Source of the DNA: Intestinimonas massiliensis (ex Afouda et al. 2020)
GTDB lineage: Bacteria; Bacillota; Clostridia; Oscillospirales; Oscillospiraceae
Assembly: GCF_001244995.1 (NCBI RefSeq)
Contig: NZ_LN869529.1
Coordinates: forward strand, 2,217,025-2,281,024
Reading direction: 5' to 3'
DNA length: 64,000 nucleotides
Below are positions 45,084 to 55,991 of this stretch, one piece after another. How positions within the stretch are numbered: the stretch's first letter is position 1; each line of letters opens with the position of its first letter. The notes below the pieces were generated by a model. The model was not told where the DNA came from and did not search any database. It was given only the letters and a program-made list of their open reading frames with translations. The position numbers and the translations under genes were made by a program.

Positions 45084-45395
45084 TTAAGCCTCGATCTTGC
45101 CGATGGTCACCTTGGTGTAGGGCTGACGATGGCCCTGACGGCGGCGGTAGCCCTTTTTGGGATTGTACTTGAAGATCATGACCTTCTTGCCCTTGCCGTT
45201 CTTCACTACGTTGGCCTCCACCTTGGCGCCCTCCACCACGGGAGTGCCGAAGGTGGCCTTGTCGCCGTCCACGACAGCCAGGACCTTGTCGAAGGTGACG
45301 GCCTCGCCGGCCTCGGCGTTCAGCTTTTCGATGAAGAGGGTGTCGCCCTCGGCCACCTTGTACTGCTTTCCGCCGGTCTCGATGATAGCATGCAT
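45084..45395 (-). CDS. rplU: 50S ribosomal protein L21
   Basis: 103 residues, standard length. [18 protein letters not shown] at the start and [19 protein letters not shown] near the end are the L21 hallmarks. AAGGAG lies upstream of ATG 45395. First gene of rplU-prp-rpmA-obg. Confidence 0.97.
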   Translation of the reverse strand: MHAIIETGGKQYKVAEGDTLFIEKLNAEAGEAVTFDKVLAVVDGDKATFGTPVVEGAKVEANVVKNGKGKKVMIFKYNPKKGYRRRQGHRQPYTKVTIGKIEA

Positions 45396-45570
45396 GTTGT
45401 TTTCAACTCCTTCATAACGGGCTCGCTGTCGTAGGGGGAAGCGTGCGAGCTTCACTTTTTGTCACGCTTTGCACCCTCCACAACGGCCAATTGCTCCGGG
45501 ATGCGCGGCGCCTCGTTGTCCCCATTCAAAGCGGCTTTAGCATTATATCAATGAAATATTCAAAAGTCAA
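45396..45570 (-). promoter_or_regulatory. Promoter and ~140-nt leader of the rplU operon
   Basis: Minus-strand TTGACT (45565-45570), 17 bp, TATAAT (45542-45547): a strong promoter, overlapping the last codons of the upstream phosphoesterase gene. The ~140-nt untranslated leader contains a GCTCGC...GCGAGC pairing just before the ribosome site. In Firmicutes rplU leaders are regulatory (L21 leader); that this one is such an element is inferred. Confidence 0.65.
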
Positions 45571-46697
45571 TCATTTTCCCGGATCTTTTCTTCCCTTTCC
45601 GGTCCCTTCAGGCGCCCGAAGTACCACCCGGTGACTCCGTCCTTTTTTACCAGGCGGCCCCGGGAGGTCTCCTCCACGATGGACAGCCGGTCCCCCGGCT
45701 CCACCGCCAGGCGGTAATCGCTGGTGTCCTCGCACCACTCCTGCTCCCCCCGCCTGCGCAAGTATTTGGTCAGTACCGGGAGGGTCCGTCCGGTGGCGGT
45801 GTGGCGGCACAGGGAGAACTCCGCTCCCCGTTCCAGCACCTCCACATCGTGGTCGGTCCAGTGGACGATGACCGGGTCGGCGCTCTCCGCCTGCCGGTCC
45901 AGAGCCACTCCCACCGGGCAGTCGTCGTAGCTCACCCAGGAAAAGTCCCGGCTGTCCCCCTCCGGAATCACCAGGGCATTGAGCTGGCCGTCGCTTTTGA
46001 GGACGCAGCCGCCGTCGATGCTGATGATCTTTCGCTTCCGGTCGATGATGGGGTTGCAGCAGGGGTAATCCGTCCGGTAGAGGGTGACGGGCCAGTGTCC
46101 CACCACGCAGTATTTGGGGAAGGAGTACCCCTGGCTCATGAAGTCGTCGTTCTTCATGCACCGCCAGGCGTCCAGCTCCTCCATGGCCTCGTAGGAGGGC
46201 ACCCCGCCGTGGACAAAGACAAAGTGCCCGGTCTCTAAAATGGTGGGCAGGCCCCGCAGGAACGCCAGCTCGGGCCGGAAGGACTCCAGCAGCCTTTCCC
46301 GCAGTCGGGGCAGGTCCCCCGGGCCCTCTACCCGGATGCCGGCCTCGGCCGCCATCTGCAAAATAAGGGCCCGCTCCTTCCACACGCTGAGGTAAAACCG
46401 GTAGAAGTCCCGGCCCAGCTCCCCGCCGCCGTAGGCAAAGTCCACAGCCAGATTGTCGCAGTTGCCGCACAGGGCGTACACCGTGTGGGCGGCGGAGAGC
46501 TCCATGATATACCGCAGGGTGGCCAGGCTGTCCGCCCCCTTCTCCACCAGGTCTCCCACCAGCACTAGAATGTCGTCCCCGGTGTAGCCCGCCTTGTCCA
46601 GCAGGGCCCGGAACCAGGGCAGGTTGCCGTGGATGTCGCTGACGGCCAAAATCCGCCGTCCGGCGGGGAACTCCACCCGCTTGACCACTGCCTTCAT
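45567..46697 (-). CDS. Metallophosphoesterase (calcineurin-like) with C-terminal extension
   Basis: 376 residues. Metallophos motifs: ILAVSDIHGN, VGDLVEKG, GNCDN, and VFVHGGVPS with GHWP further on, fitting a two-metal phosphatase of the serine/threonine-phosphatase/diadenosine-tetraphosphatase type. After the ~240-residue catalytic domain there is a ~130-residue region of unknown role ending in an SH3-like stretch (RLSIVEETSRGRLVKKDGVTGWYF, parts). GAGGTGA precedes ATG 46697. Confidence 0.82.
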   Translation of the reverse strand: MKAVVKRVEFPAGRRILAVSDIHGNLPWFRALLDKAGYTGDDILVLVGDLVEKGADSLATLRYIMELSAAHTVYALCGNCDNLAVDFAYGGGELGRDFYRFYLSVWKERALILQMAAEAGIRVEGPGDLPRLRERLLESFRPELAFLRGLPTILETGHFVFVHGGVPSYEAMEELDAWRCMKNDDFMSQGYSFPKYCVVGHWPVTLYRTDYPCCNPIIDRKRKIISIDGGCVLKSDGQLNALVIPEGDSRDFSWVSYDDCPVGVALDRQAESADPVIVHWTDHDVEVLERGAEFSLCRHTATGRTLPVLTKYLRRRGEQEWCEDTSDYRLAVEPGDRLSIVEETSRGRLVKKDGVTGWYFGRLKGPEREEKIREND

Positions 46698-46756
46698 GGA
46701 CTTCACCTCAAAACAGGATAATAATGTATTATATCATTTCTGCGGACAAAAGAGAA

Positions 46757-46784
46757 GGCGTTCCCGGAAGGTCCGGAAACGCCC
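46757..46784 (-). terminator. Terminator after prmA
   Basis: Imperfect stem GGCGTTTCCGGA / TCCGGGAACGCC (minus strand) followed by TTCTCTTTT. Confidence 0.65.
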
Positions 46785-46794
46785 CGCGTCCTTT

Positions 46795-47733
46795 TTACCG
46801 TGTGGCGGCAAAGGCCACCCAGCCGTCCCGCTCCTTCTTCTCCGTCACCCGAAGCCCGTGGCTCACCAGGGCGGTGCGGACCTCGTCGGCCCGGGTGTCG
46901 ATGATGCCGGAGCACAGGAACATCCCGCCGGGCTCCAGCAGGCCCGGCACTTGGGCGGAGAGGGGGATGATGACGTCGGCCACGATGTTGGCCAATACCA
47001 GTTGGTATCGCTTTTGGGCCAGCTCGGCAGCCAGGGCCCGGTCGCTGAGCACGTCCCCCGCACGGACGGTATAGCGGCCGGCGCCGATGCCGTTCATGGC
47101 GGCGTTTTCATAGGCCACGCCCACGGCCTTGGGGTCGATGTCCACCCCCGCGGCTTCCTCCGCGCCCAGCAGTAGGGCGGCGATGGAGAGGATGCCGCTG
47201 CCGCAGCCCAGATCCAGCACCCGCCCGCCCGGGCGGACGTAGGTCTCCACCCCCTCCAGGCACAGGCGGGTGGAGGCGTGGCTACCGGTGCCGAAGATGA
47301 GGCCGGGGTTCAGGTAGAGGGGGGTGCGCCCCGCCGGGACCGGCTCCCCCTTCTCCCACTCGGGCACGATGTAGAGCCGCTCCCCCACGGACATGGGCTT
47401 GTAGTATTTCTGCCAGCTAGTGGCCCAGTCCTCCTCTCGAAGCCGGGCGGTAGCATAGGGGGCGTCGATGCCCGCCATCCAAGTCTCCAACTGCTTTTTC
47501 CCATCCGCGTCGTCGGTGACGTAGAACTTGACCCGCGCCGCCCCCTTCATGCGCTCCAGGAGCTGGTCGTCCACATAGTCCCAGTACTGCCGGTTCTGTT
47601 CCAGAAAGGTCTTGAAGTCCTCCTCGTCCTCGATGACCAGGCCTGTGGCCCCGTTCATGGTGAGGCGGGCGGCCAGGGTCTCCAGTTCGGGCTCGGTGGT
47701 CTCCACCGTCACCTCCAGCCAGATCGGGTCCAT
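46795..47733 (-). CDS. prmA: Ribosomal protein L11 methyltransferase
   Basis: 312 residues. SAM-binding motif VLDLGCGSGILSIAALLLGA, the PrmA motif GTGSHASTRLCLEGVE and NIVADVI; C-terminal LVSHGLRVTEKKERDGWVAF. Trimethylates L11. The start overlaps the stop of the degV-like gene by one base. It is co-transcribed with degV. Confidence 0.94.
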   Translation of the reverse strand: MDPIWLEVTVETTEPELETLAARLTMNGATGLVIEDEEDFKTFLEQNRQYWDYVDDQLLERMKGAARVKFYVTDDADGKKQLETWMAGIDAPYATARLREEDWATSWQKYYKPMSVGERLYIVPEWEKGEPVPAGRTPLYLNPGLIFGTGSHASTRLCLEGVETYVRPGGRVLDLGCGSGILSIAALLLGAEEAAGVDIDPKAVGVAYENAAMNGIGAGRYTVRAGDVLSDRALAAELAQKRYQLVLANIVADVIIPLSAQVPGLLEPGGMFLCSGIIDTRADEVRTALVSHGLRVTEKKERDGWVAFAATR

Positions 47734-48605
47734 CAGCGCGTCCCTCCCACGAAGAAGAGCGCCACGCAGCCCGGCCCGGTGTGGGCGCCGATGACCGGCC
47801 CGATGTAGTTGAGGATGATCTCTTTGGCGCCGTACTTGGCCTGGATCTGATCGGCCACATACCGGGCGTCGGCCTCGCAGTCGCTGTGGCTGATGAACAT
47901 GGTCTGGCTCGCCGGGTCGGTGGCGGTCTCCCCCACCTTTTTCACCAGAGCGTCCAGGGAGGCCTTCCGGCCCCGGGCCTTGCTGACGTTAATGAGATGC
48001 CCCTCATCGTCCACGTGCATGACCGGCTTGATCTGGAGCATGGTGCCCACCACGGCGGTGGCGGCGGAGACCCGGCCCCCCCGCTTCAGGTACATCAGGT
48101 CATCCACGGTGAACCAGTGGCAGATGTGGAGCTTGTTCGCCTCGACCCAGTCCCGGACCTCCTCGATGCTTTTTCCCTGCTTCTGAAGCCCCGCGGCCAG
48201 ATAGAGGATAAGCCCCTGGCCCAGGGAGGCGCACAGGGTGTCCACGGCGTACACCTTCCGCTCCGGGTACTTTTCAGCCAATTCGTCCACGGCGATCTGC
48301 ATGGAGCTGTAGGTGGCGGACAGGCCGGAGGAAAAGGCCAGCGTCAGCACATCCTTCCCGGCCTGGAGCAGGGGCTCGATGCCCTCGATGGCCTGCCCTA
48401 CATTGACGGCGTTGGTGGTGGCCACGGCGCCGGCCGCCAGCCGGCGGTAAAACTCCTTGGGGGCCATGTCGCGGTTATCCGTGTAATTGTAGTAGGTCTT
48501 GCCCTCCATGGTAAAGGCCAGGGGCAGCACCTCCACTCCCAGCGCCTGAACCATCTCGTGGCTCAGGTCGGCGGACGAGTCGGTGACAATGACAAATTGG
48601 CTCAT
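47733..48605 (-). CDS. DegV family fatty-acid-binding protein
   Basis: 290 residues. Opens VIVTDSSADLS, with SSGLSATYSS and GPVIGAHTGPGCVALFF closing, the two lobes that hold a fatty acid carboxylate. Members (FakB) present fatty acids to the kinase FakA; many clostridia have several. No fakA is adjacent. It precedes prmA on the same transcript. Confidence 0.92.
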   Translation of the reverse strand: MSQFVIVTDSSADLSHEMVQALGVEVLPLAFTMEGKTYYNYTDNRDMAPKEFYRRLAAGAVATTNAVNVGQAIEGIEPLLQAGKDVLTLAFSSGLSATYSSMQIAVDELAEKYPERKVYAVDTLCASLGQGLILYLAAGLQKQGKSIEEVRDWVEANKLHICHWFTVDDLMYLKRGGRVSAATAVVGTMLQIKPVMHVDDEGHLINVSKARGRKASLDALVKKVGETATDPASQTMFISHSDCEADARYVADQIQAKYGAKEIILNYIGPVIGAHTGPGCVALFFVGGTR

Positions 48606-48659
48606 TCGGTTGATTCCCTCCTGTATTATAAAAAGAACATTTGAGCTTTTGAAATCGGT

Positions 48660-49202
48660 CTACCCCTCTTTGACCCGCCGCTTCCGCTCCGCCTTGGTGG
48701 CTTCCTGGGGCGCGATCAGGTCCAGGATGCGCTGGCAGGCCAGTTGGTCGGCGTAGCTGCGCAGAGCCAGACTCAGGGCCAGCCCGGCCAGCTCCTCCCG
48801 GGGGGTGTCCGGGTCCAGGGCGTCGGCAGTGCGCTCCAGAGCCATATCCATCTGGCCCAAAAATTTGGCGTACAGGGCCCAGTCCTCCTCCCCCTCGGCG
48901 GCGGCGTGGAGCAGGGCCTTGGTCTCCCGGACGGAGAGCACCCGCTTAAGGGCGCAGATGGCGGTGAGATAGGCCAGGTGAGTGCGGCCGTATTTTTTCC
49001 CGTCCGCCCGGGGTAGCAGTCCGTCCTTGATGTAGTTGTTGACCATGGCCGGGGTGAGAGCATCTCTCCCGGCATAGGAGATGAGCTGCCGGGGCATGTA
49101 GGAGACGACCTGGTCCATATACAGCCCGATATCGGGCAGGTCCCGCCACTGGGCGGGCCGCTCCTGACTGAGCCGTTCCTTCAATTCCTTCAGTTCGTCC
49201 AC
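48660..49202 (-). CDS. DUF1836 domain protein
   Basis: 180 residues, with the DUF1836 pattern: LYMDQVVSYMPRQL, TPAMVNNYIKDGLLPRADGKKYGRTHLAYL. The region resembles a MerR-type helix-turn-helix (MVNNYIKDGLLPR), so DNA binding is likely. GTG start with AAAGGGGA upstream. Function unknown; often near degV. Confidence 0.85.
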   Translation of the reverse strand: MDELKELKERLSQERPAQWRDLPDIGLYMDQVVSYMPRQLISYAGRDALTPAMVNNYIKDGLLPRADGKKYGRTHLAYLTAICALKRVLSVRETKALLHAAAEGEEDWALYAKFLGQMDMALERTADALDPDTPREELAGLALSLALRSYADQLACQRILDLIAPQEATKAERKRRVKEG

Positions 49203-49380
49203 GAACGGGCGCTCCCCTTTCCGATTTTAAATATCACATCACGGCATTTCTGGTGCATTATACCACATACCATCCGGCCCTGTAAAGGCGCAATCCCGCC
49301 GCATTTCAAGTTTTAAAGCGACATAACAATATTATGTGGACTTTCGTCAAAAGACGACGCGGGTTCGGCCTCAACGCAAC

Positions 49381-49412
49381 AAGCGTGCGCCAGATTGCTC
49401 CGGCGCACGCTT
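49381..49412 (-). terminator. Hairpin after ppdK
   Basis: 11-bp stem AAGCGTGCGCC / GGCGCACGCTT with a 10-nt loop; T content afterwards is moderate (TTGTTG). Confidence 0.6.
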
Positions 49413-49434
49413 GCTTCTTGGGCATGTTTTTCTT

Positions 49435-52068
<2,634 letters not shown>

Positions 52069-52119
52069 GAAAGGGTCCTCCTTTTTCACTTCTACAGCCT
52101 CATTGCTTCAGCAGAAACT

Positions 52120-52147
52120 ATTATAACATTCATACGAAAAAATGCAA
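52120..52147 (-). promoter_or_regulatory. Promoter of ppdK
   Basis: Minus-strand TTGCAT, 16 bp, TATAAT in an AT-rich stretch 52 bp before the start codon. Confidence 0.7.
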
Positions 52148-52235
52148 CAAATCTTTCGATATTTGTCTGAAAGTTTTTTGCATTTTCCCTATAACATTTT
52201 CTTATGCCGCACATCTGTCCTCCACCCGGAGAAAT

Positions 52236-52266
52236 AGAGCCGGAGGCCCAACGGGCCTCCGGCTCT
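52236..52266 (-). terminator. Terminator of the nitroreductase-adenosyltransferase operon
   Basis: 14-bp perfect stem AGAGCCGGAGGCCC / GGGCCTCCGGCTCT with a 3-nt loop, 6 bp after the last stop. Confidence 0.8.
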
Positions 52267-52271
52267 GTTTC

Positions 52272-52787
52272 CTACCATTCAATTCCTTTTCGGGCCGCCT
52301 GGCCCTGGTCGAAGGGATGTCTGCGCTTTTTCATCTCGGTGATGTAGTCGGCCCGGCGCTCCAGCTCGGCTGCGGGGTCCCGGCCGGTGATGACCACCTC
52401 CAGCTCCGCCGGGCGGCGGTCCAGAAAGGCGGTGACCAGCTCCAGGGGCACCATGCCGGTGGAGACGGCAGAGCACAGCTCGTCCAGCACCAGCACCCCC
52501 GCGCCGTTGAGCTCGGACAGCGCGGCGGCCTTTTCGAACAGGGCGGTCTGCCGCTCCCGCTCGGCCCGTTTTTCTTCCTCATTCATGGCAAAGACGAACT
52601 TCATCTCGTCGGGGATCTCCAGCAGGGTCACGCCCGACAGCTTGCCTAGAATCAGCCGTTCTCCGCTGTCGGCGCTCTTTAAAAACTGGGCGATGACCAC
52701 CGGATTGCCCCGGCCCGCCGCCCGGACCGCCAGGCCCATGGCCGCGGTGGTCTTACCCTTGCCGTCTCCGCAATAGATCTGGATCAT
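52272..52787 (-). CDS. Corrinoid ATP:cob(I)alamin adenosyltransferase, CobO/BtuR type
   Basis: 171 residues. P-loop GDGKGKTTAA at 7-16, the CobA/CobO hallmark, with VLDELCSAVSTG and VITGRDPAAEL. It adenosylates cobalamin or cobyrinate. The start overlaps the stop of the nitroreductase-like gene by 4 bp, so they are co-translated. No other cobalamin genes are nearby, so a salvage role is likely. Confidence 0.9.
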   Translation of the reverse strand: MIQIYCGDGKGKTTAAMGLAVRAAGRGNPVVIAQFLKSADSGERLILGKLSGVTLLEIPDEMKFVFAMNEEEKRAERERQTALFEKAAALSELNGAGVLVLDELCSAVSTGMVPLELVTAFLDRRPAELEVVITGRDPAAELERRADYITEMKKRRHPFDQGQAARKGIEW

Positions 52788-53521
52788 GACTCTTCCTCCT
52801 CAAAATCTCTCAGGTATTCCTCCACCGACCGGCTCATCTCCCGGGAGAAGTCCGAGTCGTATTTCCGCCTACAAAAAGCGCTCATCCAGGCCTCGAAGGA
52901 CTGCCCGCCGGTGCGTCCGGCGAACATCTCCCGCAGCTCGGGCCCCGCCATCCGGCGATAGGCGTTCTCGTGGACAATGTGTTTTTGTGCAAACCGCGCC
53001 GGTTTGGGACGCTCGCGCTGCTGTCGGGTGGGCCAGCCCAGCACCAGCATACAGGCCGGGAACACCCATGCAGGCAGCTTCAGCAGGCGCCGGTGCTCTT
53101 CGTACTGCTCCATGATGTCCCCGATGTAGCAGGACCCCAGCCCCAGGCTCTGGGCGGCTACCACAGCGTTCTGGGCGGCAATGAGGGCGTCGTCCACGGC
53201 CAGCAGCAGGTCGCCCGCCCGGGGCTGACGGGGCGTGCAGCCCGCCTCCACATAGGCGTCGAACCACTTGAGGCAGTCGGCACAGAAGATCAGCACCACC
53301 GGTGCCCGGGCGATGAAGCTCTGGTGGTCGCAGGTCTCGGCCAGCCGCTCCTTGAGGGCCGGGTCGGTGATGTCCAGAATGGTATAGAGCTGCTGGCAGC
53401 CGGCGCTGGGGGCCTGGGCGGCGGCGTCCAGCACCATCCGCTTCTGCTCCTCCGCCACCGGCTGGTCCTCAAAGGCCCGCACCGACCGCCGGTCGTACAG
53501 GCTGTACAGGATTTCGTTCAT
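52784..53521 (-). CDS. Nitroreductase family protein
   Basis: 245 residues. FMN-binding pattern: DRRSVRAFEDQPV (Arg-Ser-x-Arg), AAAQAPSAGCQQL, and LGLGSCYIGDI near the centre. It reduces nitro compounds, quinones or flavins using NAD(P)H. Coupled to the corrinoid adenosyltransferase gene downstream, it might supply reduced flavin for cobalamin reduction (inference; BluB is a distant relative, but the BluB-specific residues were not checked). GGAGG precedes ATG 53521. Confidence 0.85.
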   Translation of the reverse strand: MNEILYSLYDRRSVRAFEDQPVAEEQKRMVLDAAAQAPSAGCQQLYTILDITDPALKERLAETCDHQSFIARAPVVLIFCADCLKWFDAYVEAGCTPRQPRAGDLLLAVDDALIAAQNAVVAAQSLGLGSCYIGDIMEQYEEHRRLLKLPAWVFPACMLVLGWPTRQQRERPKPARFAQKHIVHENAYRRMAGPELREMFAGRTGGQSFEAWMSAFCRRKYDSDFSREMSRSVEEYLRDFEEEES

Positions 53522-53626
53522 TGGGCCGCCTCCCTCGGGTTGTCGTGCCTCCTATTTTACCTTATTTTCTCCGGCTTGTATAGTGGGTGCGGATGTGTTA
53601 GGATGGACAAAATGGGGGGTGATATT

Positions 53627-54454
53627 TTGGAGGCTCTTGTCTTTCGGGATCGGGACGGCATCTGCGCGGCCCGGTCCCTCACCCACCTCTACCTGCGCCC
53701 TCACCCGGCCCTGCGGCCCTTTGTGGCCCATTATACCCTCTGTCTGTCCGCACCCGTCCCCCCGCCGCCTGCCCCCGGAATGCTGACCCTGATCCCGGAC
53801 GCCAGCGGCTGTCTGGTGTTTACCCTGGGGGAGGGGCTGTTGGACGCCCGGGCTTACGGCCCCACCACCCGGACCGTCACCGTGGCCAACGATCTGGGGT
53901 CCGGCCCGCCCCGGTTCTTTGTGGAGTTCCAGCCGGGCGGGCTCCGGGCCTTTACCGGCGTGCCGCAGTGGGAGCTGGCTGACCGGGTTTGGCCGCTGGC
54001 CCAGCTCTCCCCCGGGCTGTATGCCCTGGCGGAGGCGTGCTTTCTGCGGAGCCCCGACCTGGACGGCTTTGTGCAGGCGCTGGACCGGGGCCTGCTGGCC
54101 CTTTGCCCGGCTCTGTCCCCCGCCGTACCCCTGCTGGACCATCTGGCCGCCTCCCCCTGTTCCGCCCCCGCGGGGGCCCTGGCCCAGGAGACCGGCTACA
54201 GCATCCGCCACCTGTCCCGCCTGCTGCGGACCGAGGCGGGGCTGGGCGTCCATGCCTTTGTCCGGGTCCTGCGCATCAACCGGGCCGTCCGCTGTCTCCA
54301 GGCCGGCGCGCCCTCCCTCACCCGTCTGGCCCAGGAGCTGGGCTACTTTGATCAGGCCCACTTCATCCACGATTTCAAGGCGGTCTGCGGGGTGTCGCCC
54401 GGCCAGTACCGGGCGGGGATGTCCGCTTTTTACAAGGAACCGCTGAAGCTCTAG
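53627..54454 (+). CDS. AraC-family transcriptional regulator
   Basis: 275 residues. The C-terminal ~100 residues carry two helix-turn-helices (ALAQETGYSIRHLSRLLRTE; LTRLAQELGYFDQAHFIHDFK), the second being the AraC signature. The N-terminal part is a DUF6597-like sensing domain (LRPHPALRPFVAHYTL). The start is TTG 53627 behind GGGGGGTGA; in-frame ATGs at 53603 and 53612 are alternatives. It is upstream of a VOC-domain protein in the same direction and may regulate it. Confidence 0.85.
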   Translation: MEALVFRDRDGICAARSLTHLYLRPHPALRPFVAHYTLCLSAPVPPPPAPGMLTLIPDASGCLVFTLGEGLLDARAYGPTTRTVTVANDLGSGPPRFFVEFQPGGLRAFTGVPQWELADRVWPLAQLSPGLYALAEACFLRSPDLDGFVQALDRGLLALCPALSPAVPLLDHLAASPCSAPAGALAQETGYSIRHLSRLLRTEAGLGVHAFVRVLRINRAVRCLQAGAPSLTRLAQELGYFDQAHFIHDFKAVCGVSPGQYRAGMSAFYKEPLKL

Positions 54455-54497
54455 AGTATACTTGCTTTGTCTTATCACGAAGGAGGTGTGATCCCAT

Positions 54498-54962
54498 ATG
54501 GAATTTCAAGGCGTTTTGTTCGCCGTGCGCTCGATGGCCGTATCCCGGCCCTTTTATGAGACGGTGCTGGGCCGGAAGGTCGCCCTGGATCTGGGCGCCA
54601 ACCTGGTGTTCGAGGGCGGCCCCACGCTTCAGGAGGGGTTTGCCGGGCTGGTGGGCTTTCCGGAGGAGCGCACGGTCTACCGCTCCCACAATGCCGAGCT
54701 CTACTTTGAAAGCGAATTCTTCGACGCCGACGTGAGCCGGGTCCGGGCCGCGGGGGTGGAGCTGCTCCACGAGGTGAAGGAGTACCCCTGGGGCCAGCGG
54801 GTACTGCGGTTCTATGACCCGGACGGCCACATCATCGAACTGGGCGAATCCATGAAGACGGTGGTCCTGCGGTTTTTGGACCAGGGTCTCAGCGAGGAGG
54901 AGGCCGCCCGGCGGAGCCAGTTCCCTCTGGAATTCGTCCGGTGGTGCCAAACGCAACGGTAA
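54498..54962 (+). CDS. VOC-superfamily (glyoxalase/bleomycin-resistance fold) protein
   Basis: 154 residues in two beta-alpha-beta-beta-beta modules: VRSMAVSRPFYETVLGRKVALDL and LYFESEFFDADVSRVRAAGVELL, ending RFYDPDGHIIELGESM with the metal-ligand Glu. A lactoylglutathione-lyase-like enzyme or binding protein; function not determined. AGGAGGTGTG precedes the ATG. Confidence 0.85.
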   Translation: MEFQGVLFAVRSMAVSRPFYETVLGRKVALDLGANLVFEGGPTLQEGFAGLVGFPEERTVYRSHNAELYFESEFFDADVSRVRAAGVELLHEVKEYPWGQRVLRFYDPDGHIIELGESMKTVVLRFLDQGLSEEEAARRSQFPLEFVRWCQTQR

Positions 54963-54965
54963 TAA

Positions 54966-55016
54966 GAGCAGACGGACCGGCCGGCCCTCGGGGCCGGCCG
55001 GTCCGTCTGCTCTTTT
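54966..55016 (+). terminator. Very long terminator hairpin
   Basis: 21-bp perfect arms beginning GAGCAGACGGACCGGCCGG, 5-nt loop, then TTTT. It ends the AraC-VOC unit. Confidence 0.88.
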
Positions 55017-55094
55017 GATCTGCTCTGCCGACCGGCATTTGCATTTTCCCGTCCAATCAGGTACAATCGACCTTAGGAAAGCGAGGTGTCCCCC

Positions 55095-55787
55095 ATGACG
55101 CTCCCCCCTATGAAGAGCATCGCCCGTATTCGCAGCGATTTTCCCACTAAATTCGGCATTCCCCGCCAGAGTGGGCTGGTTCAGGCTCTGCGCTCCACCG
55201 TGGTGTTTGAGCCGGAGTTCCGCAATCCCGATGCACTGCGGGGGCTGGAGGGCTTTGATTACATCTGGCTGATCTGGCAGTTTTCCGCCAGCGTCCGGGA
55301 GGACTGGTCTCCCACGGTGCGCCCGCCCCGCCTGGGCGGCAATGTGCGCATGGGGGTATTTGCCACCCGCTCTCCGTTCCGACCCAACCCCATTGGTCTG
55401 TCCTCCGTCCGGCTGGAGCAGATTGAACTGCACCCCGAACTGGGACCGCTGCTCCATGTGACGGGAGCGGACCTGATGGACGGCACTCCCATTCTGGACA
55501 TCAAACCCTATGTCCCCTACGCCGATAGCCACCCCCGGGCCGCTGGCGGCTTTGCCGGTCCCGACGGCGGCCCCATCCTGGAGGTCCGCGTGCCGGAGGA
55601 ATTGCTCTCCCGGGTTCCCTTGGATAAGCGGGAGGCGCTGCTGGGCGTTTTGTCTCATGACCCCCGCCCACCCTACCAGCAGGACCCGGATCGGGTGTAT
55701 GGACTGGACTTCGCCGGCCTCAACATCCGTTTTTCGGTGCAGGACCAGGTTCTGACCGTCCGGGCGCTCCAGCCACTCCCTAAATAA
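55095..55787 (+). CDS. trmO: tRNA (t6A37) N6-methyltransferase TrmO / TsaA family
   Basis: 230 residues. The N-terminal domain has IARIRSDFPTKFGIPRQSG, LEGFDYIWLIWQFS, and FATRSPFRPNPIGLSSVRL, which is the TsaA/TrmO fold that methylates threonylcarbamoyl-adenosine in tRNA-Thr using SAM. The C-terminal domain has DPRPPYQQDPDRVYGLDFAG. ATG 55095 sits 6 bp after GAGGTG. Confidence 0.9.
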   Translation: MTLPPMKSIARIRSDFPTKFGIPRQSGLVQALRSTVVFEPEFRNPDALRGLEGFDYIWLIWQFSASVREDWSPTVRPPRLGGNVRMGVFATRSPFRPNPIGLSSVRLEQIELHPELGPLLHVTGADLMDGTPILDIKPYVPYADSHPRAAGGFAGPDGGPILEVRVPEELLSRVPLDKREALLGVLSHDPRPPYQQDPDRVYGLDFAGLNIRFSVQDQVLTVRALQPLPK

Positions 55788-55991
55788 TGGCGGGCCCTCT
55801 AACTTTTCCTTTCCACCCATGGAAAAATATAGTATAATGGCTTTATCAGGAGTTCGGAAGTCATCAAAAAGACAGATTAACTATTAGAAGTCAACCCCCA
55901 AAATGAATGGCGGTGGTACAAAAACAGATGGTTCAAAAAAAGTATATCAAAGTAGAGGTCCGTTAGGACCCCGGATGCCAGCAAGAGTAAG

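Noticed and set aside
52970..53626. In-frame upstream extension of the AraC-type regulator
   Set aside because: It only shadows the nitroreductase gene on the other strand. The ribosome site before TTG 53627 and the domain start fit the short form.
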